Source: Paramacrobiotus metropolitanus (taxonomy: Eukaryota; Tardigrada; Eutardigrada; Parachela; Macrobiotidae). From it: a DNA stretch of 64,000 bases. This document shows positions 10,224 through 22,432 of the stretch, piece after piece. The notes under the pieces were generated by a model. The model did not search any database. It was not told the origin of the DNA and was given only the letters and a program-made list of their open reading frames with translations. Where the stretch lies: positions 1,860,001-1,924,000 of the forward strand of contig NW_026570221.1 of assembly GCF_019649055.1 (NCBI RefSeq), given 5' to 3'. Made by a program: the position numbers and the translations under genes. Within the stretch, counting starts at the first letter, position 1. Every line of letters starts with the position of its first letter.

Positions 10224-13200
10224 TTATCTCTTTAACTTCTTGAACAGTACGTGTTGCTTGCCATCTCCTTTAGAAGCAGCAGCACGGCCTCGTCCCTTCA
10301 TTTCTTTGTAGACCTGCAACAAAAAAGGTTTTTTTAATTTTGCAATCGTTGCACTTGCACGCACTATGCATTATTAATACAATTTAACAATAAACCCGGA
10401 TAATCGTAAGATTATCTTATAAGGATTAGCACGATTTTACCAAAGCTGCATTTTCAGTCTCAGAAAAATTTCTATCTTCCTTTACATATTTGTAATAAGA
10501 ACGGGCCATAAAAATACTGATACAAATAACATAAAGAAAACACCACTGTATATCGTACCGCATCATCCGCTCCGCTGAGCGATGCCATATTGCCGACTTT
10601 CCGCGACATCTGCACTTTGGCACCGTCTTTGGAATCTCCGGCGATGCGCTCCACATCGGCATCGGCGTCCGACGCCTGCATCACCGCCCGCAGCAGCTCC
10701 AGCTGGTCTTCTTTCGTACTCAGCTTCAGCGTTTCATCCTCCATCCCGGCGAGGCGCGTGATGACTTTGTAGGAATAGCCCTGATTTACGAGGAAACGCT
10801 GTCGTCGACGAGCGAAAAACATCTCGGTCGTATCTTGAGACACCAGCGAATAAAAGAACGCATTGTATTCCTCGGCAATCATTCCTGCAAAAATATTCAC
10901 ATTTCCCTTATATCCATATTTTCGTTAACAACATTCAGCAATTCCAACTGTTTTAATTAGCCGGAACCAAACAATCCATTCAGAGGGCGGTTTATTAAAT
11001 TTAGGAGCGTTAGTGATTATTACCGAGTGTTAATTCTCTACCTAATTTTCAGTTCAACGGCTTTCAGTTGTTAACAGGTTTACGCGTTTTATGGAGCGTA
11101 AGTACCTTTTTTCGGTCGCAGAATTCGCCCCAGACGCTGGGCTTCCTGTCGGCGAGAGCCACCTTGAGATGAGATCTGGATGAGAACATTGGCTTCCGGC
11201 AAATCAAAGCTGGTATCCGCAACTTTGGACACGAAAATTGTGTTCAACCGAGGATTGTGTTGAAAGTTCTGTAGAATCTGTAAGCGTTCGTTTTGGGATG
11301 TCGGTCCAAAGATATACGGCTTGTTCATCTGCTTCGCGGTTTTGATCAAAGCAAATACATTGTCACAGAAGACAATAATCTGTAATTCACAACCAAAGGT
11401 TAAAACGAATCATGCAATGACATAAAATCTCATTACTGTGAGAATGTAAGTCGATTATACACAAATTCAAAGTCGTATAAAAATTGCTTAACACAAATAC
11501 ATCCATATACTGTATATACACTATACAGTATAATAATCTTAACAAAAGCAACTTACCAACTGCTTAAGCGATCAGATCAGGTATAGCTATTACCTTATCA
11601 TTTCTCCGCTCGTGGAATTTGACCAAAAACTCCAGGGCTCGAATTTTATTGGGATTCATGACGTACAACAGCAACTGCTTGCGCGATTTGATTTCCAAAT
11701 ATTCCCGGTAGAATTCCGCACTCATGGGACACCAGACTTCCGCACACTGTACACGTGCCAGATAACCCTTATTCTGCAGTTCCATCCAGTTGGCCTCGTA
11801 CAATTTCGGCCCAATGAGAAAATTCAAATCCTGAATCTTATCGTCCTCCCGTACTAATGTCGCCGTTAAACCCAGCTTGCAGTGAGCATTTACAATGGTC
11901 AAGACTTTTCGGAACATCTTGGCCGGGATCGTGTGCACCTCATCCAACACCATCAAGCCCCATTCTTGCCCTTTCAACCATTCCATAATGCGCTCCGCTT
12001 CCCAGGACCGCTTCTGGGTGTGTGCAATCATGTTATATCTAAAAAAACCAACGTGTTATGTAAAATGGCAAAATCAACGGTAAATGTAATTATACAAAAG
12101 TGCTATCGAGCAGTACCAACATAACTTAAAAAACTCATTCGGGCACGCATTCAGAACTGCGATATGCTTATACAGGAGCACATACGGTAGCGACAAAATA
12201 TACTGTGATCAAATGCAGTATGTGACGCTAACATCGTTTGAGGAATATAGATATATTATATTTTGATACACCTCCAATTTCAATCATCAACAGGCAACAG
12301 CGAATATCTATACTATATAAATTCTACATGTACATGTAAAAATAGAAAGGTACACTATTTACGTAAATAAATAATTATCACAACAATCTGAACAAAACTG
12401 TAATAAAATCTAACTGAATAAAAAATCACCTGTCGATGAATTAAGTTTGCTTACGTTGTGATACACACTCCTGCATTAGCACCCGGCTTATCCTTGGAAT
12501 CCGCAGTAAACCGACAAACCATCCCATCGTCCGCCGTGGACCACATCTTGAACTGGGAGCGCCACTGCTCCACGGATACACCGGAATTGCACAGCACAAT
12601 GCAACGTTTCCGGACGGTACAGCATGCTGTCACACCCACCAGCGTTTTTCCCGCACCACACGGCAGCACAATGATACCAGAGCGAGCACGCCCGTTCCCG
12701 AACATCTTCCGGAGGCTCTTCTCCTGGTAGGGGCGGTGCGTTGTATTGGGTTTCAGATCTAGATTGATATCGGGATTGTGTTGATCATGCCGGAAGTCGT
12801 ATTCGGCCAACAGCGGGAATTCCAGCTCGATACAGCGCTTCTGTAGGATTTCGATCATGTCTTGTTTGACTTCGAAAGTGACGGTCTGAAAATAAAAAAT
12901 AAGTATTTAATAATTTCATACACATTTTTTAAGAAACTGAGCTCCTATGTTCGACAACTATGAAAAATAATTGGCTCGATAGCGCAAATTAAATTACAAG
13001 GTACTAACAACATGTACAGGTATCATTGTACCAATCTTTAAAAAATGATCCCATCACCGGCAATCGAAATATAACTGCGATCAACACTTTTAAAAGTAAA
13101 ATGCATCGCTTCAGAATTTATCGCGGTGTTATTGTATGGTACAACATTTTTCCGCCTAAGAAATCAATAATAATTTAGTATAGAAGTATGCAAGATTCTA

Positions 13201-14807
13201 AAACCATAGCATTATCGTTCAGTACGAGTACAAATAAGCATAAAATTTTATTTAGTGTTCAAAGAGAGAGAGATTCACCATCACCAAATAATCCAACATC
13301 ATTAGAGTAAAAGTCCAGTATCCACTGCACAGTGCACTTACTTGCTTCTGGTCAGGGTTATCTTCATCATCATCGCGATCAATTTTATCATAAAAATCAA
13401 AAATATCCTGCGGAATCCGCTGCTTATCCACCGCCGTTTCCCCATCCCCATCCGCTCCTTCCACAGCCGGCTTCTGTCCAGCAAACGTGGCTCCTTTCTC
13501 CCCAATGTCCGTCGTCGTCATGGGCGCCTGCTCCTCAAAGCGCAACCGGCACTGACTGACCACGTCATCCTTCAGCAGCGTCTGCATCACATCCGGATGC
13601 GTGGTCTCCACAAAATAACGATTCTGCTTCAGTACCAACTTCAACTTCCCGTAGCTGACGGTACATAACCGGATGAATTCCTCGATACCTCGGGGCAAAT
13701 TGGTCTTGCTCAGGCGTTTCAGATATTCGATAATGTCCGCGGTCTGCAGGCCGACGGAAACAGCGGCGTACAGGGAATAGGCGGTCAGTTTGTATTCGTG
13801 GATGCGCTCCGGCCGACACACCGGTTCGGAGATGGCTACGAGGAAGTCCTGCGCGTGCTTGTACACGGGTGAGAAGGCTTCCAGGAAAATGTGGCCATCG
13901 GGAGCGACCCACAAGGGACGCGAGGCATGGTCGGGTTTTAGGGCCATTTGACTTCTGCAGAGCACCGTAATCATATTCGCACAAGTACCAAAATATCTCA
14001 ATCGAAACAGTAAGTAAATCCACGTTGTTACAAGACTTATTACACTTCATGCCTTACTGCAGTAGTGCAATACTTACTGGAGAAAATTCGAGTGTACAAC
14101 CGTATGTACATAAGTGGTACCAAACAGTAAAGTCAAAAACCTTATTTTAACTGTTCCACAAATAAAAAAAATTAAATTCCCAAAACAACAAAACTTTCCT
14201 ATTTTACCAACTTGTTTTCATCCGTTTTTCACACGTTGTGCAAATAATAATCATAATAATATAGAAACAATTCTAAATTAAATAACTACTGGTACACTAC
14301 GTAAATCTACTCCCTAGTTGTGTCTTCTGTGCACTCGCAAAAAATTTCAGGCGACGTTTGTTCACACTTTCCCAAAATTTTATTGCTTATTAATAGTTGC
14401 ATTATTGCGGTTAGAATGATTTAATATTGCAGAACGATCAGTACTGTGCATACACATTCCCAGTTTTACCTGTAGTCCTTGGCCCCGAACTCATCATTGG
14501 GAACATCACGGACCGCCGCTTCTGCGTTAGCGCTGGCGATACTGAGAACACCATCGGTTTCCCCGTCTGTGGCTCGTCTGGCAGTTCCAGAATGCGACCC
14601 CGATGGAATCTCGTCATCGTCGATATAATCGTCATCGTCCGCTTCATCACTGGACACATCGTAGATGCGTCATGGACAGATCGCGCAGCTGGTAATCCGG
14701 GTCGTTATCCTCGTTCTTGCGCTTTCCATCGGGTTTAGTGTAGACGCGCGCACAGCACTGGATGAAGCCTCACCATTTCCAGCAGCCTTCTTGCTGGGTT
14801 TTGGCAT
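10224..14807 (-). CDS. ERCC3: General transcription and repair factor IIH helicase subunit XPB
   Basis: XPB is the 3'-to-5' DNA translocase of TFIIH. It opens promoters for RNA polymerase II and drives opening in nucleotide excision repair. Exons, in coding order: 14470 to about 14657 (upstream part uncertain), 13342-13954, 12455-12885, 11594-12038, 11106-11379, 10559-10884, 10224-10313. All internal joins use GT-AG sites and keep phase. Visible motifs: DEFGAKDYR in the N-terminal region, [17 protein letters not shown], Walker [13 protein letters not shown] box in [24 protein letters not shown] with the RED motif, and motif [17 protein letters not shown], then the conserved [15 protein letters not shown] and SGADDA|VYKE tail. 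Conservation is strong throughout. The N-terminus is unresolved: ATG 14805-14807 starts [11 protein letters not shown], but a frame change is needed before the acidic [10 protein letters not shown] segment. Confidence 0.95.
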
Positions 14808-15497
14808 CGTTTCGTTTGACAGATTCTGGTGAAGCCCTAAGGGATCAACGATGCACGGTTTCACCAAAGCGAGCTCAGTTCGTAAGTCCAGCCATAGGAG
14901 TCTTGGACTGATAAGATCAAAGAACCATGCTTGGCCGGATTGATTAGAGTTAAAAAAACACTGTAGTCTGTAGCTGACAATAAAATACAAACGAGACCAA
15001 GGAAAATGGTAAAAAGTGAACAAATGACGAAAATAAAAAGTGAGAAAATCCAAGTCGCACTGATTCCCACAGGTTTTGATTTGTGAATTTAAGCGATTTC
15101 AAGATTTTCAACCTGACTGGATGATGTCATTCGAGAACAATCTACAAGCTGTCGCCATAGGGTGGTTCAAATTGAGACAACGAAAGTAATACAGTACTTC
15201 CGGTCGATCGCAAAGTAGCGGTTTCAGATTTTTCATTTCTGTTCCGTGTTTCATTTATTTTGATTTGATGTTTGAAAGTTTTTAAAAGTGCATTCAGAAA
15301 CAAGAAGTTTGTATTAGCGGTTTAATATTCCGGTGTTTTAGTACTCTAAAATTCTGCGTTGGTTAAATATTTGAGCTCTGAGATACAAGTATAGTAACAT
15401 TTAAAGTGGAATCCATCTGAGTGGCAGCTTGCGTTGCTGCAGCTGGTTGTCTGTAAAAGCTAAACGTGAAAACTGAAAGGTTCGTCCTGTCGCTAAA
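14808..15497. promoter_or_regulatory. Shared upstream region of XPB (-) and RABGGTA (+)
   Basis: The two start codons are 690 bp apart and point away from each other, so this interval must hold both promoters. It is AT-rich and has no obvious TATA box at the expected distance or other element I can name. A head-to-head arrangement of two housekeeping genes is compatible with a shared bidirectional promoter (inference). Confidence 0.4.
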
Positions 15498-16756
15498 ATG
15501 CATGGCCGTTTGAAAATCCGTACTCCTGAAGAACAGCAAGAAGCCATCCGAAAAGAGAAGGAGAAGAAGTTGGCTGTTTTCAAAGCATCGTTCTCCAGCA
15601 TTGTGACGAAGCGCGCAGAAGGTGATTCAACGATCGAAACCCTCCGCGACACGGAGATTCTTCTGACGCGCGTCCCAGATATCTATACCTTATGGAATTA
15701 CCGCCGCGAAATCCTGCAGAAGCACTTTGAAAAAAGGCAAGTTTAACAGAAAAAGTGGAGCTATAAAAATTGAAAAAGAATGTTAAAGTAGTGAGCTCAT
15801 ACTATAACTAGTGACACTGATAATCACAGACTGATTCTGGCAAATGTTTTGACCAATGAGTCCTGGCGTTTACGGTTTATGTACTTATTTTATTTTGCAG
15901 TAATGAGTAATACTTTGATTTTTGTGGCCAAAATCAGTAAAAATAATTCGGTAAATTTTTTTTGTTTTTATCACATTTATGCTAGACAATTTTAAAGACA
16001 GGAATGGGAAGAGTTAAATTTTATTAATTTAAATGCGTATTTCAATTTGCAGTGAATCGGACGCGGAGATTGACGGCATCTGCGAGTACGATCTATCCTT
16101 CACGGAGAGCTGCCTGCGTCAGGATCCGAAGTCCTACAGCACCTGGCACCACCGCCGCTGGATCCTGCAGCACAAAAAGCACCCCCGCTGGCCCAGCGAA
16201 CTGACCCTATGCAACCACGCCCTGCAGCTGGACGAGCGCAACTTCCACGTGTGGAACCATCGCCGCTTCGTCGTGCAGCACGGCAACATCCCGCTGGAGG
16301 AGGAGCTGGCTTATTCCACCGAGCTGATCAAGCGCAACTTCTCCAATTACTCCGCCTGGCACTACCGCACCGTCCTCCTCCCGCAGCTGCATCCCGAGCG
16401 CCTGGAAGCGCAATCCGCGAAGATTACAACTGGTGCGCAACGCTATCTTCACCGATCCCCAGGATCAGGCGGCGTGGTTTTACTGTGGATTTCTTCTGGA
16501 GGCCATGCGTCGCGGCGGGTACGAGGAGATGATTGAGAAACTGCTGGGGATTATGCGGGAGCTGCGGGAGGATGAGGATGAGCCGGATAGTGAGTGGGTG
16601 CTGCATGGCAGTGTGCGGCTGCTGCTGGATAGTGGCCGGGTGTTGAGCACGGAGGACCGGGAGTTTATTGGCACAGCGCTGGAGAAACTGGTCAGTTTGG
16701 ATCCGTTGAGGAAGGGGTATTATGCGGCGCTGGAGGAGCGGCTGAAGTCAGCGTGA
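15498..16756 (+). CDS. RABGGTA: Rab geranylgeranyltransferase subunit alpha, with a frame break
   Basis: With the beta subunit and REP this enzyme attaches geranylgeranyl groups to C-terminal cysteines of Rab GTPases in the cytosol. Exon 1 (15498-15736) begins MHGRLKIRTPEEQQ, almost the same start as in vertebrates. Exon 2 runs 16053-16756. The intron has a GC donor (AG|GCAAGT); the phase only fits with that site. Prenyltransferase-alpha repeats are clear: IYTLWNYRREIL, YSTWHHRRWIL, FHVWNHRRFVV, YSAWHYRTVLL, and DQAAWFYCGFLL. Between about 16390 and 16425 the frame changes: the part before reads LPQLHPERLEA, the part after reads LVRNAIFTDPQD. The product would be about 310 aa and lacks the leucine-rich repeats of mammalian and insect proteins, like the yeast form. 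Exon 2 is notably GC-rich. Confidence 0.85.
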
Positions 16757-17692
16757 GCGTGCATTGGTGTTGATATTTTTCAAGGCTTTTTGTACGTAGT
16801 AATGACAAATGCTTAAAATTATTGCGGTTTTTTATGGATGATGAATGATATACGTAATTTATCCAGTCGCATTTCCTCGTTAATTGTTCACTTCAAGTTC
16901 ACATGGTCATTCTTGTGCCCTTATTTAAACTGTTGATTGTTAAGATTTGGAATGTTGGTATTTTAATGAAACGTTATTCATACAAATTACTCTGAAAAGA
17001 TCGTTTGTTTCTTTGACGCTGCTACTGCTGGAAAATTATCGAAAGCAGTCGTCGTAATTGCGCTTTACAGCGATATATTTCTTATTTGTAGACCTGTCGT
17101 AGTAGCACATACAGTCCTTGAAAATTATTCCGGTTCTGTATGGACGGTGAATATTACTGTAATCAACTGATCTATCCACTATCCAGTCCTGTTTTCTGTC
17201 TAAATGGTGTGCTACGAATAGTCACTATTGTATCCAACTGTTGTTTTTTGTAAGCAGTTGTTGAGATTTTGATTAAGTTCTAATGTTCTATGATTGTAAT
17301 TTAGCACGAGATATGAAGATCGTTTCTGTTTTACTTTTGTTGCCAACTTGCCATTACATCAGCCATTAATTTTAAATTCAAAAAATGCGAATACATTAGC
17401 ATAAGTGATAAGAGCAAGCAATAAAATATCGACTGCAAAAACCAAACTGAACTGGCAAAAAAACTAAACCGTAACGGCAAACGTGCAAGCATGAAAACAG
17501 AATAGATGTTAAACTCACAACCACAGAAAAACTCAAATCCATGAATGAAACAAAATAACGATGAACACGGCAGAACGTCGTAAACACACAAGACAAACGA
17601 TGCACGCGAGTCGCGACTATCACCAGAATATCCCGTAGTGCGCCCCAGCACGGTGATCGCTGCTTAATCCTGGAAATCCGTTCACTCACCAG
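16757..17692. other. Intergenic between two converging genes
   Basis: AT-rich sequence containing the 3' untranslated regions of RABGGTA and UBE2W. I see no ORF with protein-like composition, no RNA gene and no repeat. Confidence 0.4.
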
Positions 17693-18172
17693 TCAGACAC
17701 TGTCATCATGATACCTCCAGCGCGTATTCTTGGGATTAAGGCTGGCGGTGCGCACATAGAACTGATCATCCGGGGGACGCTTCTTCTCCTTACACGACGA
17801 CAGCATACTGACAATGGACAGACACACTGACTGGATGGTCAGCGCGGGACTCCATTCGTCGCCCAGGATGGACAGACAGATGTGCCCATTACTGTACACA
17901 TGCGGATGCAGGGGAATGTTGCTGCCTTGGAAGACGACTTCGGGCGATTCGAAGGGATAGCGTTCGTTGATGCGGAAACGCAGCTCGAATTCCTCCCCGT
18001 GGTAGATGGTGCCCTCGGCGCCCTTGATGCCCATGACGATCTCCACGCAGGAATGGTCTTTGGATTCCTCCGGACCGGATTTGACCGTCACCCCGTGGAT
18101 GGGCTCCTGGCTGAGGGCGATCATCTCCTTCTGGATGCGCCGTGCACTGCTGATGGCCATGGGAGCACTCAT
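17693..18172 (-). CDS. UBE2W: Ubiquitin-conjugating enzyme E2 W, single exon, 159 aa
   Basis: UBE2W is the E2 that attaches ubiquitin to the alpha-amino group of substrates. The E2 core is complete: RYPFESPEVVFQG, the active-site block HPHVYSNGHICLSILGDEWS (catalytic Cys in HICL), SPALTIQSVCLSI, SMLSSCKEKKRPPDDQFYVR and the C-terminal RWRYHDDSV. The HPHVYSNGHICLSI and KEKKRPPD stretches and the YHDD ending are diagnostic for the UBE2W type. I chose ATG 18170-18172 (MSAPMAISSARRIQKE) because upstream codons in frame are not preceded by another ATG. The second methionine, four codons on, is also possible. Neighbouring genes have several introns while this one has none. Confidence 0.95.
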   Translation of the reverse strand: MSAPMAISSARRIQKEMIALSQEPIHGVTVKSGPEESKDHSCVEIVMGIKGAEGTIYHGEEFELRFRINERYPFESPEVVFQGSNIPLHPHVYSNGHICLSILGDEWSPALTIQSVCLSIVSMLSSCKEKKRPPDDQFYVRTASLNPKNTRWRYHDDSV

Positions 18173-19532
18173 CGTCACAGCTCGCTCAGATAGAGCCACG
18201 CAGATCCAGCCAAAAAATTATACACCAGGAATATCCGGGAAATGAGGATGTCTGGTCGAATGATCACGTTATGTTGGCCGCTGGAAGCTTCTCCACAATT
18301 CGACTCAGTGTGGTGATGTCGCATGTTCAGCCATGGATAGGGTAATTATTAAGTCCCAAGATCTCCAAGAAGAACGACAATGTTATGGGAAAACTTGGAC
18401 TGATGCATTCAACAATAATGACAAATTAAGAGCGTGTGATTATGGTTGATTATGAATCATGGTTATCGTCAAAATGAAAACGCAAAAAGTCAAAACAGAT
18501 GGGCTGAGAACTTTTGAAAATCGCATTCTGCGTCACTGGCTGATTACAGTGCAGACGTGTGGACTGTGAACTCGACGATGGAATGTGTGCTGTCGTACAC
18601 CCAACTTCGCCCTAAGGGCGGTATCATGCAGAGTGCAGGTATCGTACAACCGGAAGTGTTTGTATTGTAATTAATGTGAGCCAGTTTATTATCAGTTTAA
18701 TAACATTGTTTTAGTTTATAAAATTGTTGACTGTAACTTCGTTTTAAATTTTAGGATCTGGTGCTATGGATCTGGTTTTCGTTCACACGCATCAACATAA
18801 ATTGATAATCATAATTCATAGGTGCCTCTTGCAGGCTACAAAGTTCCAAAAGGCGAAAGCAAAGTTCCAAAGGTGCTCGGTATTTATCGTTAAAATTTAG
18901 GATGGGTCGGTACTGCGTTTTACAAGGGAAGTCAGTCGTATTGTACACGCTACACAGTAAAATTAATGTACCAAAATACAATAGCTATTACGCCTTGATA
19001 CAAGGTAACCGTCCAAAGTACCACGTTACACATCTGTTATTAGGGCATTTATATGTACCAACGTATATAGATATATTATAATAATAATTATTACAGTATC
19101 AGGCATGTCTTGTACCCGGTATCCGCTTCGAACGGGTACCGGGTAGTGGGTACAGGTATCACTGTCCAATACATGCATGATACATTTTTTTAAACTTCGT
19201 ATTAGCTCTGGTAGGATGTAAAATGGCCTCGTATCCATATTATAAAATTATTTAAGAGTATAGTTTACTTGCAAAATTTAAAAAGCATCGATCCGTAAAA
19301 CTTTACCATCATCAATCATCAGACTTCTGGTACATTGGCTTAACTGAGTTTAACGTTTTGGTTTATTTTCCCCTCAACCTCCAACCGAAAGGTTCGCGAA
19401 CAATTGGTGTATACGCCAAAAGTCGCCAGTGTATATTTTAGTAGATCACATAATGTATATTTGCATTCAGGTTTAATAAACAACAAATAATAACAATAAC
19501 AAAAGACCTATATTGACACCCCGTCTACTTTT

Positions 19533-19580
19533 ATATAGATATTTATGATATACAGTACTGTATATCATAAATATCTATAT
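19533..19580. repeat. 48-bp perfect palindrome without spacer
   Basis: Centred between 19556 and 19557 in cagt|actg, 24 bases on each side pair exactly. The outer arm is AT-rich (atatagatatttatgata). There is no loop. Such sequences can extrude as cruciforms or arise by end-to-end duplication. Confidence 0.9.
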
Positions 19581-19596
19581 TATATAAGATTAGATA

Positions 19597-19642
19597 TCAA
19601 ATTCATGCGTACTTACACTAGTGTAAGTACGCATGAATTTGA
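19597..19642. repeat. 46-bp perfect palindrome without spacer
   Basis: Centred between 19619 and 19620 in cact|agtg, 23 bases on each side pair exactly, including cattcatgcgta-like arm sequence of mixed composition. It lies 16 bp after the previous palindrome and shares no sequence with it. Confidence 0.9.
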
Positions 19643-20340
19643 GTTGCATGTGCGGTAGCAGTGAGTTGTTTACGTATGCAAATATTGTTACTGAGCGGTA
19701 ATACTCTGACGACATAAAAATAACTCATGCTATACAGCACAAAACGGTGGCAACCGTAAAGCGCTTGAATGAATTCAATTCCTGCTGCCACAATTATCAT
19801 AAAAATTCAATATCATTTCACTCATTTCAAAATTATCCATATCTATGCGGAAGTTTATACCCAATTCTTAATTAAAGCTGCCGTTTCCAAGTTTCAAGGT
19901 CATCTTCAAAGGGGTTGGCTAGCTACTCTATGGTTTGTGGCAACTATCCTGAGTGGATGTATTCGAAAACAAAAATTATGTGACGCAGTAACTGAACCAC
20001 GGTCGATTTAAGTGTGATATCAGTTTCTTTTGAAAATGTGCGTTGTGGTTAACCAATATGGTCTCAGAACTAAAACTCTACCGGTACCACTATATGTTCC
20101 AAATTTTTTTTCCCCGTATATGTTAGTATGATTTTATGTTTGTCGCATTGTGCATGCTTATCGGCTTATTGGTTAGTAAGAGATTACAAACAAGTAGAAG
20201 CAAAACTGCTCAATCTAAGAATCTGAAAGCCGGTTAATAAGACGGTGAACGTTTTATTTCCGGTGGCTTTTTTAACAGAAGATTAACTTTACGGAAAAGG
20301 AGCTGAATTTCATGTAGTTAACTTACATAGTTAAGTGTAC

Positions 20341-21470
20341 TTATCTGCACCAGGCCCTACCTCGAAAAATTGCTAAAAAAGCTGCTCGTAGATCGGGTAA
20401 CACTGAAATGAAAACTATCGGGTCAACAAGCGGCTGGAAAATGTAGAGAGTCTCCGTTATCTGGTAAACAAGAGCATTAGGAACGGTATCCATAAAAGCG
20501 GTCACAACATAGCACAAGTACACTGGGCACCAACAAATCATTAAACTAATCGTCAAGCCAGCCAGTACGGCAAACGCATGTTTATTTTCGTTTTTTCCAG
20601 ATTTCGACCGTAAGCTTCTCTTATAGGTTCCCATGTTTGTTGACGCATCATTTGTGGTACTGGTCACCGTTGCAGTATGCACTGCAGAAGTGGGTGCTGC
20701 AACTGTAATGTCACCCTGCGCCGGCATGACACGTTCTGGCGGCTCCTGGTTTGTGTGGACCTTTAGAGTAACAACAGCTTGAACCCTTCGACGTTTCCAC
20801 CTGGCATACCACAAATACGGACAAGAAAAGATTACCACGGCCATGGGTAGGAGGTTCACCAGAAACTGCATCATAATACTTAACTTTTTACGGCTGCCGT
20901 GTTGAGATCACAGCCGTTGGTCGCCAGTGGTAAACGATAAAACATGGCATCCAGTATTACAGCCGGCAAGCACAGACAGTGCACATACACCCACATACCC
21001 ACGCACATGATCGCTGCGGTTTTCGTACTGTTGTGATGGCGATAAGAAAAGGGAAAGGTCACGGCCCATAAGCGGTTCAGGGTAATGAGGAGATGCGCAT
21101 TAAGCAGGACCCCACAGAGGACGTACGCATTGTACAAATAGACAGTGCATGCAGTGTTGGTGAGCCACCACGCCGCAGAAACAAAATAAATGATTTCTAG
21201 GGGATTGTTGATGATGACGAGGCAGAGATCCGCTGACAGAAGACATCCAAGGTAAATATTAAATGGGCGATGAAGACGGTTATCGGTGATAAACAAGAAC
21301 ACGATGATGGCGTTTAGAGTGATAGCGCAGGGAAGAACTATCGTTTCCGCTATAGGAGGAAGTGACCACGTCTGTTGGTCAGCGGGAGCTGTGTCGTTTA
21401 ATGACAAGTTAGAAGGCTGTGTGCTAATGCTGGCTAATACATTTGTGTTGAAACTGGTGGTACCGTTCAT
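20341..21470 (-). pseudogene. Orphan class A (rhodopsin-like) GPCR with a one-base frame break
   Basis: Two frames together give seven membrane segments. Frame 1 (20880-21470, begins MNGTTSFNTNVLASISTQPS, with several N-glycosylation sequons) covers TM1-TM4, including TM2 CLLSADLCLVII and the TM3 end LLITLNRLWAVTFPF, where NRLW replaces DRY. Frame 2 (20341-20874) covers TM5 (LPMAVVIFSCPYLW), a basic intracellular loop 3, TM6 with FAVLAGLTISLMICWCPVYL and TM7 with FQPLVDPIVFI (DPxxF in place of NPxxY). The break is at the run of five A on the coding strand (20885-20889), in the loop before TM5. One missing base would fuse the two halves. Either a recent pseudogene or a sequence error. The ligand is unknown; CWxP and the loop layout are amine- or peptide-receptor-like. 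Confidence 0.8.
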
Positions 21471-22260
21471 TTTGCCAGTTTAGTTAGCAAGTAAAACGTA
21501 TAAGCAGTACTTTAGTGCAATGCCAGGATTACTTTAAGTACACTGTAGTGCACGTAGAAGTACAAATATCTATACTAATAGCAAAAATGTTGTGTGTGGC
21601 ACAATTGATCATATACTGCTAAGTTTTTTGGAACACGGGAATTAACTTACTCATAACCATGCCGAAGGCCTGTCAAATCAAAGTTGAAGCAAGAACCTCT
21701 AGCTGACATTTATTACATATTTGTTGTTGACTGAAGATCACTCTTTGATGAACCGGTGATGCATTATTGGAGACGAGAGAAATTATACATTATTACATTC
21801 AACGTTATGATCCTGCAAGCAAACTGAATGAAGTAATGATCTGGCGTTAATTTTTAGGTTGAAAGCTTGAACTTTAATTGCATCACGGGAATGGGAGGTG
21901 CCAGCATTAAAGGCAATAGTTTCAAATGTTGAAGACATGCATCATCATAAATATTCCTTGTTTGTGTTCGTATCAGTTGTATAATTGTCAGTGCCGGATG
22001 TCAATGATCAAAATACCCACGTTCAAATCACGTACAATGTGTCACCAAGGATCGTATATTCAAAACCCTTCAGGTGGATATAACTGCCTATGAGATCGAG
22101 TTCGTCTGTCATTAATAATGTCGTTCAATATATGTCTCGCCAATAAGAACAAGCAAGTAAACAGAGATCAGCATTTGGCCACGATGGTGCCAGAGGCCTC
22201 CGTGTCCAAATGAAGGAAAAAATGCATCACGAAACAAAAACTATGACTTTGAGCTGATAC
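21471..22260. other. Intergenic between the GPCR and a candidate small gene
   Basis: Upstream region of the GPCR; AT-rich with no ORF, repeat or RNA gene that I can support. Confidence 0.3.
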
Positions 22261-22432
22261 CTTCCAGATAAGAGCCGTTCTTCGTCCGGACAGGTACATA
22301 ATACAAGGTGATGAATGCAACCAAGCCAGTGGCCACTTGTGTACGGTAGCAGTTATGTAGCCAATCATCGTGCTGTGCTCTCGCTACACCAGCTTTTGTC
22401 GCCAGGCGGTTGACCTTTGTTTCGCTTTCCAT
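22261..22432 (-). CDS. Candidate first exon of a small single-TM protein
   Basis: ATG at 22430-22432 opens a frame of 57 codons (MESETKVNRLATKAGVARAQ, then one hydrophobic helix TGLVAFITLYYVP and VRTKNGSYLE) followed by a donor-like G|GTATCAG at 22260. The layout (short hydrophilic N-terminus, one helix, basic residues after it) resembles small membrane subunits. I could not find a second exon whose phase matches, so the gene model is incomplete and may be wrong. Confidence 0.25.

Larger units (their letters stand above)
18173..20340. other. Intergenic, AT-rich, with two perfect palindromes
   Basis: No gene is recognisable in 2.2 kb. The first part is the upstream region of UBE2W. The second part contains the palindromes at 19533-19580 and 19597-19642 and then the 3' flank of the GPCR gene. 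Confidence 0.4.

Noticed and set aside
16207-16452. Minus-strand ORF inside RABGGTA exon 2
   Set aside because: Shadow of a GC-rich conserved exon.
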